NCBI GenBank assembly: GCA_000226015.1
Contig: JH152665.1
Span: 213,405 to 274,971, forward strand
Reading direction: 5' to 3'
DNA length: 61,567 bases
Origin: Mnemiopsis leidyi
Taxonomy: Eukaryota; Ctenophora; Tentaculata; Lobata; Bolinopsidae
Positions 12,306-30,199 of this stretch are shown in pieces. Position numbers and translations under genes: made by a program. The notes under the pieces are model-generated. The model did no database searches, was not told the origin of the DNA, and saw only the letters and a list, made by a program, of their open reading frames with translations. How positions within the stretch are numbered: the stretch's first letter is position 1; each line of letters opens with the position of its first letter.

Positions 12306-13608
12306 GATGCTGTCGGTGCAGCTTTTTCTGTCTTGAGTATAATGTAGTAGCCCAGAAGATCAAGATTTTTACAACAACCAAAAAGGCAGATACCAGAACT
12401 CGAATACTCAGTCGAAGTTGGGACCAATGAGACATACAGTGTTCCCCCTATATATATTTGCTATTGTTGATGATGAGAGAGAGGAAACAAAATCAGTTCT
12501 ATAGAGTTCCAGCGGACAGCCCGAAGATAATGTTTTATGCCATCGCAGTCAACTTGAAGTTTTTCAAACGATGAGAATTCAATGCAACATTAGGAGGTCT
12601 GTGCAAGTTTTTGACATCTGAGAGGACGATAATTCCTGTGTGACTTTTTGTCAAAATGGAACTGATGAAGAAAGTTCAGATAGTGAAGTTCATAGCGATA
12701 TAGTGTTTAACTTTACCTAATGGCCACTGTTGATTTAATAAAAATTCACGAAAATAAAGGATCTGAAGTGCAAAAAATAATTTATAAATGTTGATTAACA
12801 ACTTCGTAAACCGATATTAACCACGTTCACAGAACCAAGTATTTATGACGCACCTCTTACATTTGCAAAATATCATATTCTTAATTTCAATGTCAAACTG
12901 TATTAATGAAAATTTGCAAATGCGTAAACAGTTAACACAATTATATTTAAATAAATAACAACTTGTCAACATCGTCTTTCCTGCTTCAGTAAACAAATAA
13001 ATTAGACATTCCAGAAAAATCATCTTATTAAAAATGCACAAATCCTTCAACTTTAAGCTGGTGAAGTGATCTCAGAAATAAGCTTTCCAAAACACAGGGA
13101 TGGAAAATGCCTAAAGCAAAGAAGTGTAGAAAAGATGGATTCGGTTTACCGAGCAGGCGGTAAGTCGATCGGACATAGTGGAGAGAAAGAGCGGAGGGGG
13201 CAGGAGGGGCGCTAGAACACGTCCCTTTGCCCGGACGTTACCCAAATTAACGTAATTCAAAACATTAACAAGGCTGCAAAGGTACAGCTGTAAAACTTGC
13301 AATGCTCTTATTATTCAACATTGAACATTTAAACTGAAGAAAATTTATTAAAAAGAAACCAAGTAAAATTATTACAAGAACCAAACAAAAAGACGCCTGA
13401 CGATCATTCCAACTAGGTCAGTCGTCATAAACCGCACATTTCTATCTTTGTATCTTCAAATCTTCCTCCAGCACATCCCTCAATGGTGAAATTTCAAGTT
13501 TGAACGTCTATACAGACACGTCACACGTTTATTAGGACATCTCATGCACCTCTTATAGCCAGGAAGCTCGAGCCGCTCACAGAGTCACAGCTAAGTCCAT
13601 GATAATTG
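12306..13608. other. Convergent intergenic region
   Basis: This stretch lies between the 3' end of the receptor gene and the 3' end of the minus-strand gene starting at 13609. It contains candidate AATAAA signals near 12737 and 12752 on the plus strand. No coding exon or structured repeat is recognised. Confidence 0.5.
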
Positions 13609-16600
13609 TCATGATTTGATTTCAATGACATCTGATGAGTCCGTGGTTGGTTCTCCTGTCGGAGTAGTCCACCCTTCTGCAGGCTCTTTCTTTTTCAGTC
13701 GTCTCCTGCCCCTCCGTCCTCCTCCCCGGAGGCTTGAAGGATCTAACACCTTTATTACCGCTCTTAGCTCTGTCAGTTCTCGCAGGGTTGGATCTATTTG
13801 AGCGTAGATATTTCGGTGGTGAAGAATCCTGGAAAACATGGCCGTTAGAAGGTAAAGCTGATATAGGGTTATGTTACAGGGTAGGGTTATGTTATCAAGG
13901 GTAAACTGTTAAGGGTTACGTTGGAGGATTATAGAGTTATGTTATCAAGGGTAAGCTGATTAGGGTTACGTTGGAGGTTTGTTAAAGATGGCATTGTGAG
14001 AAAGTCGTCGTTAGGCGGACTTCAAGAACTCAGGACTATTATAAAACGAACGGCAAGCGTAACTTGCGATCAGAACTTGCCGTTTATATTGAACCATCAG
14101 CGCAATTGCAATTATTAACTATTCACAGATAATGTCATAGCAACTTGGCATGGCAGCTTAATGCACCTGGTGTCACGCTGAACAGTATACAACATGTGTC
14201 GTAGGATTGGATGTGTAATTTGACATTTTATTTTGGCCGTGTAACGCATTTGTAATGCCTATTCCTTCTGAATCCCTGTTATTGTATCGCATTTAGTCGG
14301 AGCAGCAATATTGGATCAGATGACCGCTGGCAGCATGCCAAGTTTCCATGCCAAGTTGTGATTGCCGTTAACACTAAAACTAACCTGTATTCCACATCAC
14401 ACGTTGGGTGACCGTTAATGTCGCTACTTTGATACTTTACAAACTTTCTTAGCTTCCGTGACAACTTCTTGCCGACTCTAGTCACTGTCTGAATTATTAG
14501 GTTAGGTTCAAAAAGCGATATTAAGGTTAGAAGAACTGCACAGGTGGGAAAGAGACAAAAGTTGGCCGAAAAGAGACACCCTGGAACATAAAAGATGGGT
14601 TAACTTACATCTTCACTTAAAAGTAGAGGAATCGATCTGTGGAGGGATATCAGGGCCTGGACGAGGCGGGTCTCGCTGCAGTCAGGCAACTTCTTTACCA
14701 ATCTGTAGTGGATCTCTGCACTGAAAAGTCCTTTTTTAACACCTTTGACGAATTGTCTATCCACTGCGAAGGCTTTTATTTTATTCTGCACAATAATATC
14801 AATTCACAAAGTACTGAAAGTAGCTCGATCTCTCCATAACTTTCTGTCCAAACAGCAATTCTATACCTAGATGCTTTTAAACTTAAAGTTGACCAAGGAC
14901 TCATTTTATGATAAAGAATCTTGGTGGCGGTCGCATTCTTCCTCTCTCTCTCAAAGTTTAGAGATGAATTAAATGCAGCGACAGCTGGACTATCTTAAAT
15001 ATGCAATTGTGTCGAGAATATTCTTTAATGCAGAAAAAATCCTGCAGCAAGTTTTTTTCGAAAATTTACTTTTATTATCAGCTTTTTGTAGTGACAAATA
15101 AACAAAAAGCCAATGTGATTAAATAGAATGGTTTTTGTTTGGGACTTAGGACAGGGTATTTTTATAACGACTAAAAGTTGTAATGAATGATGCTATTAAT
15201 GCAGACATCAAGGATATTGGACGTGAAATATCTCGGCATTTAATGGACGATATATTTGAAAATAACGGCAAAATCATTGGATTGAGACATATTCTGTCAA
15301 AATTTTTACGGGTCGTCCTCTATGTCTTAAAAGATTAAGAATTACAATTTAGTTCGTAAATGCCCTTAATCAATCGCGATTCGATTAAATAGTGAATACA
15401 GGTTGTAAAAGTCTTCTAAATTTTACTTGATCGGGTTTGCGTAAGGTAAAAAATGTGTTTTAAAAGAACCATAAATTTGTTACTGGAATTACTGGTTGGA
15501 TTAAAATTTAGGGTCTTGAACCATCTTTGGGAGTCACGACAATTGATACATAAATATTTCCGTCTGAGTGGTTAGGTTAACACTTTTTCAAGTTCTCAGG
15601 AAAAATCCGATTTCAAAACATCAATACCATGGCCTTTCACGATCGCAAATATTTTCAAGCAGCACAAACCACATATGTTTATTCTTAAATTAAACCGGAG
15701 AAGTGAACCACACGAGCTATTTTGAGAAGATAAAATAACAGGAAATCATTCACGCATAGAATAAGGGTGAGTCACATTCCATTCAGGATGTGATGCAGAA
15801 TCAGGAAAGAATTAATTGTGGATTTAAGTATTTCACGTAATCGAAAACCTGCCTTAAACTTGTAAAGTCTATAGAATTAAGAAAAATGTGGCCTGAGCAA
15901 GCAACGTGACCAAAAGGACTTTTGAATGGAAGCTATTTTTAGAAATTCTTATGAATCAGGAAAACTTTTTCAATTTCAAAATCTTTTAACGTTCTAAAAC
16001 TATCATTGCTACCTTAATAATTTGATACTTCATAAAAGATTTTTTATATGTTAGGCGGAATAAATTGACCAACAAACATTAGTTCCTCACCTTTTTACGT
16101 GTTCTGGAATATTTAGTCCTCCCCTCATGTTACTCAGATCTTTAAATTTTGTTGGTCTTTGAAACATCTTGGTCAGAAATCCTACAGTGAAAGTAAGTAA
16201 GTACAATTCACATGGACGAAATCATTTCATCTCGTTACGATTGAGAAAACGGATCTATAAGCTTAAAAAGAGATTGAAGTTGCGAAATTTCTTATCTCAG
16301 GCGAATCCAGAACAAACATAATCATTATGCCGAGTCACAAAACACAATGAATTTCGAAATTCCAAGTTAAGTTTTGACTTGACGATTTAAAACTACCTCA
16401 CCGTGATTTCTGAGGGTATCCTGACGCAAGTGTAGGGTCGACTTAATATCACTGTTCCGGAGGTAGTAGACAAAGTCTGTTCCGAGGTCAAGGAGTTCGC
16501 CCCTCGTTGAAACTGCTTGCCACACTGGCGAAGTGGGGCGATAATTAAAATCAATACTGGAAAATGTTTACTACAATTCAAATTTAATTGTTTAAAAACT

Positions 16601-17811
16601 GATTATCTAGTTTTAGTATGGGGATGATAATGAAGATATCATGATAAACCATTAGTAACAGGAATCTCTGTAGGTCCACTTCCAGTTAGAATAAAGAAAA
16701 CGCTGCACAGGAAGCAAATTTGAAACATGGCCCAAGAAGATCGGACTTCTTTAGTCTACACAGGTTTCGAGTGAAAAAGTTGGGGATCAATATCGAATGT
16801 ATGAGATGGGTGGTCAAGAAGAGCTAAAGTAATGTTAGGAGCGTGACCATCCTATCGAAGTGACGGGGTATAACGGCGATCAAATTGCTCGCATTGTACT
16901 TACTTCCGTGTACACGCGTGCAAATAAAACAAAATAAGACATATGTTCCGTATGTTGCTGCCTTGTACATGTTGCGATGACGGAACTAGTTGTAACTACG
17001 ATTAAATCCTTCGCAAAGTACTTGAAGGGCAGGAATAGGCATTATCTTTACGTAAAAAGTTGGTAAGAAAGAGAATTTTGTGAAATGAAAAACCGAAATC
17101 AGAAGAGAAACGTAAAGTAGGAGAAGTAAAAAAAAAACTTACAGTAGATTATGAAGATGATTTGAGACCCTAAACGAGTCATTCTGCTGATAGATATGCT
17201 GGCAGGATATCTGGACTTCTTGTTCAGCGGCAGGTGTTGTCTGACGACAGAGGTTCTTCTTCAGTTTAAGGTTGAAATATCTCAGCCGACTACTTCTTCA
17301 TCCACTTGGTACCTATTCGAGGTTTGAGTAAAATGGGATGTTGATGAAATCACTCCTAAATTCCATCTTTAAAGAATCGTAAACAAGTAATCATTTTGGT
17401 TAAAAACCTGATCCAGTGGAATGATGAATTTAACTAGCGTTATTACTTTATTACACCAGTAATAACGCTAGTTAAATTCATCACAATGAGGGTCTGGAAT
17501 GGCATGCTGAGGGTCTAAAACATAAATACGAAATCTCGAGGGTATCTACATCTTGGATTAGCTGTTAACGATTTCGAAAGGGGAGAGATTGACGGATTTC
17601 TAAAGTGATTCGCTGCAACAAAGGACAGAAGCTCTTCTAAAGAGTTTTGCAAGGTCTTGCGCCCGCAGTAATCACCGCCAGGCTCGTTTGACCCACACCG
17701 TAACTAAATGGCGTGGATGTCGACGGGAAATCGGATTTATCCGGAATCATTTGGAAAGGGAAAATCACCTTAAAGCTACCCTCGTACGGTGTATCTGTAT
17801 AGGAATTTCTG
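13609..17811 (-). CDS. Unidentified multi-exon protein, partial model (possibly NOL11-like)
   Basis: The 3' end is well supported: exons 14609-14785, 14385-14488 and 13609-13828 join in phase, with good splice sites, and end in a stop. The last exon holds IYAQIDPTLRELTEL followed by a basic RGGGRRGRRRLKKK tail; the others hold LVKKLPDCSETRLVQALIS and KKLSRKLRKFVKYQ. Less certain upstream exons are 16402 to about 16530, about 17147-17287 (NLKLKKNLCRQTTPAAEQE) and 17676 to about 17811 (FKVIFPFQMIPDKSDFPS). The phase between the last two and the rest is unresolved, so exons are missing or boundaries are wrong. The helical C-terminus loosely resembles the U3 snoRNP protein NOL11 as I remember it; this is a weak guess and not a call. 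Confidence 0.4.
17423..17482. repeat. Perfect 25-bp inverted repeat (hairpin)
   Basis: The arm beginning gatgaatttaactagcgtta (17423-17447) is repeated exactly in inverted orientation at 17458-17482. The loop is 10 bases (ttattacacc). It lies in an intron or gap of the unidentified minus-strand gene. A perfect 25-bp stem is far from chance in DNA of this composition. It could be a tiny fold-back element or a small-RNA precursor. Confidence 0.85.
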
Positions 17812-17829
17812 CAGAAAAAAAATAATCAA

Positions 17830-20800
17830 CGTATCGAAAGGTGTGCGAAGACTTCAATTTTGACTATAGCCCTTAAAATCAGCACGCCTGGCATTATTAG
17901 CAGCGACTAGGAATTTGACGGAAAAACATATAATTTCTCCATGCGTTTCTAGATTTGAGTTTAAAATTGTATTCGGACGGTTGCAACTTAAAACAACGGA
18001 TGATCAAAGTTTCGATTGTCCAGTAAGTTAGCAATTTAAAATCGCACTTCAGGCAGAAAATTCTACTCGATTCTGTTTTTTCGTGACTATATTCTGCTTA
18101 ATGCTGCATTTCGTCTGAACTTCTGTATTACCTTTACACATGTGATGGTACGTCATGTACCGAGCACTCTTATTAGAAGTTATAAGCAGTAGACGATTGT
18201 GGAGTACCAAAATTGTGCGCTATACTGGTTAAGTGCACAGCATTTTGCACCAAATGTTGGTTTTAACAAACACTGACAACATCAATGTGAGGTTTGCATG
18301 ACAGTAGAAAAAACAAGCAAATACTTTGCTGCAAGTGCACCGATCGCGATTGCCGTATGAATAAAACATACCGACTTAAAAATTCAAAAGGCGTCGCATA
18401 ATCTTAATTTCTGGTCATGGCCGGGGCCGTAATAATATTTTTAGCCAACCACGAAAATAGACCACGCATCGTCCCGGTCCAAAAATGGGAATAAAATATT
18501 CAGCGAAGACGAAGAGGCATTTTATATTTAAACATAAAATTAAATCGGCATGAAGAACAAAAGGTCAAAGGTTGCCCGCATGGTTCATCAAAGCCCCGCA
18601 GATGTCCGGAATTTGGCATCTTTGTGCTTGTTTTGTAACTATTGTAATAGAAAGGAGTTGTACCGTCGCATGAGTGGTACCTAGCCTGAGCTGCTAACCA
18701 CAACAAACGACGCACAGGCACTTCAATGAACTGATCCTCACAAAGAAGGCCTTCTCTATAAATAGCTAGGAATACCGTGCCGCGCTGCCCGTTTCACGTG
18801 ACTCAGGTCGGGGTGCATGCAATACAATCGTTACACCAGGATTATTTAACTGCAACACGACGTGGTGTGAGATATCTGCCGTCGCCGCCCCGACCTCTGG
18901 TTCTTGCAGGGCTGAGGGCGGTCGTTTGTAAACTTTTAGGCAGAACGCTATATCCGGAAACGTCCAGCGGTTACGATGTAAAAATAGCACCGTGACCGTA
19001 TAAACGGGGCAAGCATGAGGTAATGATGGCAAACAAGGGCCAGATCGGCCGTGCTAACAAGCTGAGCGAGGGCAGGAAAATCGAAAAGGAGACAAAGCGA
19101 AAGAACTAGGTTAAATCACGTTTGGTAAGCTCGGGAGATATTCGCTCCAAGATCGCGGGGAGTTGGAAAATCCTGTGACGTACGGGGAAGGACTTCATTA
19201 GTTTTAACTAAGTTTATAAGTGGCAGGCATTTCATTACATTCCTAGGGAAACAAGTTTAGAAATGTTGAAGCTTATTTCACGGTCCACCAACCACAACCA
19301 TAAATTTCTCGTTAGCATTTTTCTGGAAATTGCTGAAATTCTAAACGTGGTAGCACAGTGGCAGTTGGGAGTGGTACTTGCGTAAAAATTATCGGGCTAT
19401 TGTATCATACTGATAAGCAGCAGATAAATGCAGTTTAAAATAGAATATCCCAGCATGCATAAACTTTTCACTTTTATTATGGGTCTTCCTCCAGGTGTTT
19501 TGATGATAATGGTAAAACCGATAAATTCTACGCCGACAAAGGGTTTCTGGGAAGAAAAGAATAAATGACCGGCAAAAAATGAATATCATTATCAATGCGA
19601 AAACATTTCAAATTTTTTCAATTATTGCATTTTCAATCTAAAACAGGTCTTTACTTTTGAAGTTCAGATATCGTGCAAGGGCACAAGGCAAGGTGTTCCG
19701 AAAAATGACTAAAAGTAACGTTTGGATTTATCCTGCATGAAACGAATCCCGAGGCGATTATTGGTAGTAGTATTTTAATTTTTAAAAAACCAGGTGTCAT
19801 AGAAAAATTAATATTTAAGAAGTTGTGTGACGCGGTAGCTGATGAACCTTGGATTAGAATTCCAGTAGGAAGTTTTAACACGGAAAACCGATAATCACCA
19901 AACTCCAAGGTGGGATGAAATGTGTCTATTTTAATCACTATCAAACTTTCGCCACATGTTCTAATCCTCATCTCTTATCTAAGCAATATTGTCCTAATTC
20001 TGTCATCCGCCTTGGAAATGAAATAACACAATAAGCTAAACACTCTAATTTTTGACGTCGACTGCTTCACGATGATGAAAGCCTAAAGCCCTAACTAATT
20101 GACAGGCTAAGGTTGTGTTTCTATTGTTATTCAACGACTTCTAACCATGACTAAATATATGATCCTAGATTTACTAGGTAAACTGATGTGTCACAAAATC
20201 ACACGTTGAAAATCGACATTCGTGAAGAGTATTTATGTTACTTATCGAATTGTCCAGTAGTCTGAGCTTTTAGATGATTTTTGAAGATCAGACCGCATAA
20301 GTGACATGGAAAGATAATTGCGGTAAAATAGAGAACGAGACCGAAGGGGCAAACTTGAAAGCGGGATTGATGGTATTTAATCAAAAAAATTAAGTAATGG
20401 TTATATATTGTGACAAACCTCAAAAATCGGTCCCTTCATTACGATCTGACTGCTAGATATCCTGCAGTCCAATCCTTGATCAACATTCGAACAGGAGCAA
20501 GATTATCCGTATCACAAAGCTTTTTACACGTGCTTCTGCTCCGCTTCCTCCGCCCCTATCAGTATCACTCCAAAAGATCACAGGTCCACACCGCCCATCT
20601 CTCCTCCATGTGTCACGAAACTCCTTCCCCTCGGACTCTGCAGGTGAAATGAGTTTTACGATCGATTAAGAGCGATCAGCTTCAGGGCAACTTCGGGCGA
20701 GGGCACGTTTCAGTTGAGTACCCGAGCTTGAGGACGCCTCTGATACGTTTAGTTTTGTTCGAGCATGTCGGCAACTTTAAATGAAATTTATCGTGTTCCG

Positions 20801-20860
20801 CGGCTGTGAGGAGGAAGTGAGGCATACCTATGTGGTGGAGGAGAGGCGTAAAGTCGAAGG
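17830..20860. other. Three kilobases without a convincing gene
   Basis: Only short open frames occur. A GC-richer patch at about 18720-19060 stands out in composition but has no recognisable domain. A 106-codon minus-strand frame (19651-19971) lacks family features. The segment 20409-20652 has open frames on both strands next to plausible splice sites, but neither strand gives a recognisable protein. Upstream exons of the minus-strand gene at 13.6-17.8 kb may be hidden here. Confidence 0.4.
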
Positions 20861-20869
20861 AGACTGGGG

Positions 20870-21090
20870 GAGGGTTGATGGTGTGTGGGGGAGGTTGATG
20901 GTGGGTGGGAGAGGGTTGATGGTGGATGGGGGAAGGTTGATGGTGGGTGGGAGACGGTTGACGGTGGCTGGGGGAGGGTTGATGTTGGATGGGGGAAGGC
21001 TGACGGTGGGTGGGAGAGGGTTGATGGTGGCTGGGGGAGGTTGATGGTGGTTTGGGAAAGGTTGATGGTGGTTTGGGGAGGGACTTTTGG
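20870..21090. repeat. G-rich minisatellite, about 20-21-bp unit
   Basis: About ten imperfect copies of ggttgatggtgggtgggaga and close variants follow one another. The plus strand is strongly G-rich with runs of three to five G. Open frames through it on both strands encode only low-complexity repeats and are not genes. Confidence 0.85.
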
Positions 21091-22423
21091 AAAAAAACTT
21101 GGTCCCTCAAATAATCGGATATCTGTCATCAGATTTGTTAGTGCGACTTGCTAGGGCGGCAAAAGAGTAGATTGCTTTATAATTCATTTGTAACGAAATT
21201 GAAAATTGCAGTACAAGCATAAACAAGTTTGAATTTAATAATTTAGTTTCATAATAGCTACACTCTACAGTAACTGACACGATAGCGACACCTTGGCTAG
21301 CAGAAATCCACAAGGATTGGCGGCAGGTTTGCCAAAGAAGCTTATTGAAGTCGTATTGAATCACCTAGATCCCGTCCGACCTATTTTCACTCTTAACTCT
21401 ATAATGCAATAAGCACTAACAGGTACGCGGCAAGAAAAAATGTTATCTCAAGGGAGTCCTAGAGCAGTGCAGCAAAAATTTGCAGATTTATAGTTTAATG
21501 ATCAAAAAACTGTTTTTGAAGCCAGTTTTGGTTCCGAAGAGTTAACGTTGACAGTAAAAACTCGAAAATCATCAAAAAAGCTTACTTACGAGAAAAACAA
21601 TATTGTATTTTTCTCAGAACACCAGATTTTTTCAGAACACCAGAAAAAAACTAACGGAAATCGTGGAATTTCCACGAATTTTAAGAAAACTTTTAAACAG
21701 GTTGACATGGGAGCGATAAAAATTTACTTAAATTAAGAATTTTCTGGCCAACAGCAACACTAAGATAAGTTTTCAAATTAAATTTAGTCGATATAACAGC
21801 GAAACTTTCAGTATTTCAAACATTAAGTGGGCAATTTTAAAATTTTGATTTAAAAAATGTTTAGGGTTTATGGAAATAAGGTCTCAGTAATTTTAAAAAT
21901 GAGTTAAAATTTAAAAACACATGAAATAAAATACTTTAATATAATACTAAATACTACTTATAACAGAACTATTGCTATACAAATGATTTGAGTCAAGGAT
22001 GTAGCCGGAGAGGCACTGTCTAAATCAGTGGAGGTGGTCCTAATCCTATGTTAGCCTCAGTACTGTTGTTTTTGATAATTATGATATTTGCGTTTCAATA
22101 GCTCCACATAGTCATCGACTACGACACAAGGTGAGAAATAAAATTTGTAATTTCAATATCTTCACAAGTTATATTAAGGAAGGTTAAATGCTGATATTAT
22201 TGTCCCAATATTGTAACCTTGACAATAATTTTTAGCGTTATTTTTTCATTATATTTTTTCCCCAGCAGTTGATTTGGCAATAAGTTAAGGCTTCCAGTTA
22301 CGCTGATACTCTAATACGCTTTCGTGGCAAAGAACGTTCCTTACAGCGCGCACAAAATAGAACACTCCTTTAAGACCTCTGTTGCTTTATAACCGGAAAA
22401 TCAACTTTCATATCGAAATTACC

Positions 22424-22461
22424 CCCCCCCCCTCACGGCCACCCCAAACCCCCCCCCCCCC
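22424..22461. repeat. Poly-C tracts
   Basis: Two runs of 10 or more C, separated by tcacggccaccccaaa. This is a low-complexity tract. Confidence 0.9.
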
Positions 22462-24063
22462 AATCCTCCATAAAAAGTACCCGATAGAAGTAAAATTCAC
22501 ACTGGTTGATGCTTAGCTATTGCGAAAGCTAACCCAGCTTGTATAGTGCGATATTTAAAGAATGAACACCTAAAAGATGATCATTGTAAAAGCATAGAAA
22601 TTCAGAACGTTGAGCAATTTCCACAATTCGATGGTTGGCTCACACCTCAATAACAGTTTATCTATCGATTGTTTTCGTTGCACATCAATACAATTTATGA
22701 CGTAGAAATGTCCGATACAATTTTGACGTAAGACTGCTAATGAGTATCAAGTATTCTAAACAAATAAAGCATTAATAAGATTGAATACTGAAATATTGCT
22801 CTTAGATAAAACTTGTAATGCGATGCAAATGAGACGTGGGAATATGTACAATGTACAATCTTAGAGTACAATGTACATCGTCTCCTTGAAACAAGTGTAA
22901 ATTCTCCTTACCGAAAAATTCTTGTATTATAATTTAGAATTTGTTATACTCATGATTGAAGTACTCGTTAGTCGTTTACATTCCATCGAGTATCATACAC
23001 TTCATAGCCTCTAGCCTCTAGACAGCACTTTATGCGACTTTGTTTGTGTTGTTAATATCATGTATGGAGTGTGTTGATGTGCACAATGTTTAGTGCGGTC
23101 CAACTTCCTATTTGTTTGAGCTATCTAGTTCCTACAGCGGGCTACATACACACCTACAGTAGTATAGCCCACAGGCTTATTGTTGTTAGTGCACGTTTTC
23201 TATCGTATATTGTTCCATAGTTTGCCTTTTATTTGTTATGTAATGGACGGTCTTTGGTAAACAAGATATTTCAATATTTATTTTTTGGCTCATTCGAGAC
23301 CGGACATTGTGAGACCTTAATCTTAGTTTATGAAAGATGCTGAGAAAGTGCCAGGCTCTTCATCGCTTAATGGTTTACCAACAAAAACGTCTTAAACCAC
23401 CAGATCTGCAATAGCCCATAACTCATAATATGATGTATAAGCTTATGAATTAGCTTAAGTTGGCACAAATACACCGTGAGAAAGTCAGAAGGCCTGTTAA
23501 TGAATTGCACCTTTAAATCATATTTCTTGAACGAGTTACGACTACAAGATAGAAGTTGCACTTCTCACCATCCGATACTCATCATTCCCTCGGTAGTTAT
23601 AGTAGTTCGGATATGCGCCCGGGGGCTGGCAGGTATAATTAAACTTGAGAACCGAGTTAAGATGAGAATGGTGTGTGACATGAGCGGGGCTTTATTTGAA
23701 GGATCGTGTTTCAATTAGTCACTGGTCACATTTCACAGTTAGTATATCTTGTATGTGCATTTTACAGCTGGAGTTGAGTTTCAATCAGACAGCTCTGTTT
23801 CACGGAAGTTTCCATGCTGTTCAATTGTTTATTTTGTTTCTACTTAAAACAGTCTCTTGTTTGATAGAGGTTAATTTAAACCTTATATATGAAACTCTTG
23901 AACTAGCAGTTGTAGTACCGTTTTGCTCTTAGAAAGTCTTGTTGCAACGAATATACTCATCAGATAGGATCATCAGATAGGATCAGCTGAAAAGTCAACC
24001 AGAATCTTTAAATCATCTCACTGGAAGTCGACGACGACTTCATTAGCAGCAACCTTGCCCGGA

Positions 24064-24123
24064 GTAACTATAGCAACTATAGCAAATATAGCAACTATAG
24101 CAACTACAGTAACTAAAGCAGCT
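24064..24123. repeat. Simple repeat of gcaactata units
   Basis: About six short imperfect repeats (agcaactat, agcaaatat, agcaactac) end about 16 bases before the start codon of the adjacent transporter gene, so they probably fall in its 5' UTR or core promoter. Confidence 0.75.
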
Positions 24124-24138
24124 ACTGAACACTGAAAG

Positions 24139-29171
<5,033 letters not shown>

Positions 29172-30199
29172 GTCGCCACGTGACACTTTCTCCGTTAATT
29201 TTTTACACATCGAGGATTTCTTTAAACCTAGGTAGCGTGGAAAAGAAACGCACACAATATTACCAAAATACAATCGAAATTCTCACACAGAGTCATTGCA
29301 GCTATTTATAGAACATTCAAAAGACATCCAGAGTCCCAATCGTGCAACACGAAATCACGTAAAAAAGAGTGAATTATTTTTGAATTAAGACGATAGGACT
29401 ATGGACGGATTTCTCGGACAGATTTTAAAAGTCGCTTCGAAAAAGATGGCGAAAATTTGAAGGTTATTTTTAGATTTGGCGATTATTTATGCTATGCGTT
29501 TAACAATTCGGTTTTTAAGGGAAACATCTGTATTAGTTATTTGAGTTGAATTTACAGTAATTTAACTAATTGAAATTTTAAAAGTGTGCTCTAAGCTGTT
29601 TCAAGATTATAATTTGTGCTTCAAAGTCAAAGTTACTACACATAATTTACGGCAGTGTTGCATGAGTTAGCGATATAGCGATTCAGTGCTACAGACAGAA
29701 ATAATACAACAAACAATAAGACTCGCCGTTGAGCCGCGTTTCTTGATTAAAAGACAAAGCCGGGAGGATTTACGTATTTACGATGGGATAAATGTCGTGC
29801 ATCCCGTGCAACCAAACTTTATTCATTTCTCTGGCTGCGTTTAGATGCGTTTATATTTGTTCTCAATCTCAGGTTGAACTACTGTGTGTACATCTTCGTA
29901 GATTTGTCGTTCTTAACCGTGTTACACAGTGTACCATAATAACATAGATTGCTCATACGACATGCACAGTCATAAAATATATTGATTTTATAACAATAAA
30001 ACCGGACTTTGGGCTACGTCAAAAATGAAAGGCATATTGTAATGTCATCTCTTACAGGCGCATATCATGTCTATAGCTACTACTTACTAGTACTACAACC
30101 ATCTGAGCTCAAGGTAAAGCAGCTGAAATAATAGTCTTAAAATATTAAATATTAAATTATCATTGCCCAGAAGTCTTAAAGGAGTTAAACACATGCGAT
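29172..30199. other. Spacer between the OST-alpha paralogues
   Basis: About 1 kb, AT-rich, without a supported exon or repeat. It should contain the 3' end of copy A and the promoter of copy B. Confidence 0.5.

Larger units (their letters stand above)
21100..24138. other. AT-rich intergenic DNA upstream of the OST-alpha pair
   Basis: No coding exon is supported. It contains a C-run cluster at 22424-22461, short gtacaatgtaca repeats near 22850-22890, and at 24064-24123 a tract of gcaactata-like units just before the OST-alpha start codon. The promoter of that gene is presumably here, but I cannot point to its elements. Confidence 0.5.

Noticed and set aside
19651-19971. A 106-codon minus-strand frame
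   Set aside because: No recognisable motif, no clear splice partners, and such lengths occur by chance in 61 kb.
20409-20652. Possible exon on either strand (minus strand shows RRDGRCGP)
   Set aside because: Both strands are open, no neighbouring exon in phase was found, and the similarity to a known cysteine module is too short.
20682-21154. Open frames of 85-142 codons, some Pro/Ser/His-rich
   Set aside because: They are translations of the 20-21-bp minisatellite; low complexity on every frame.
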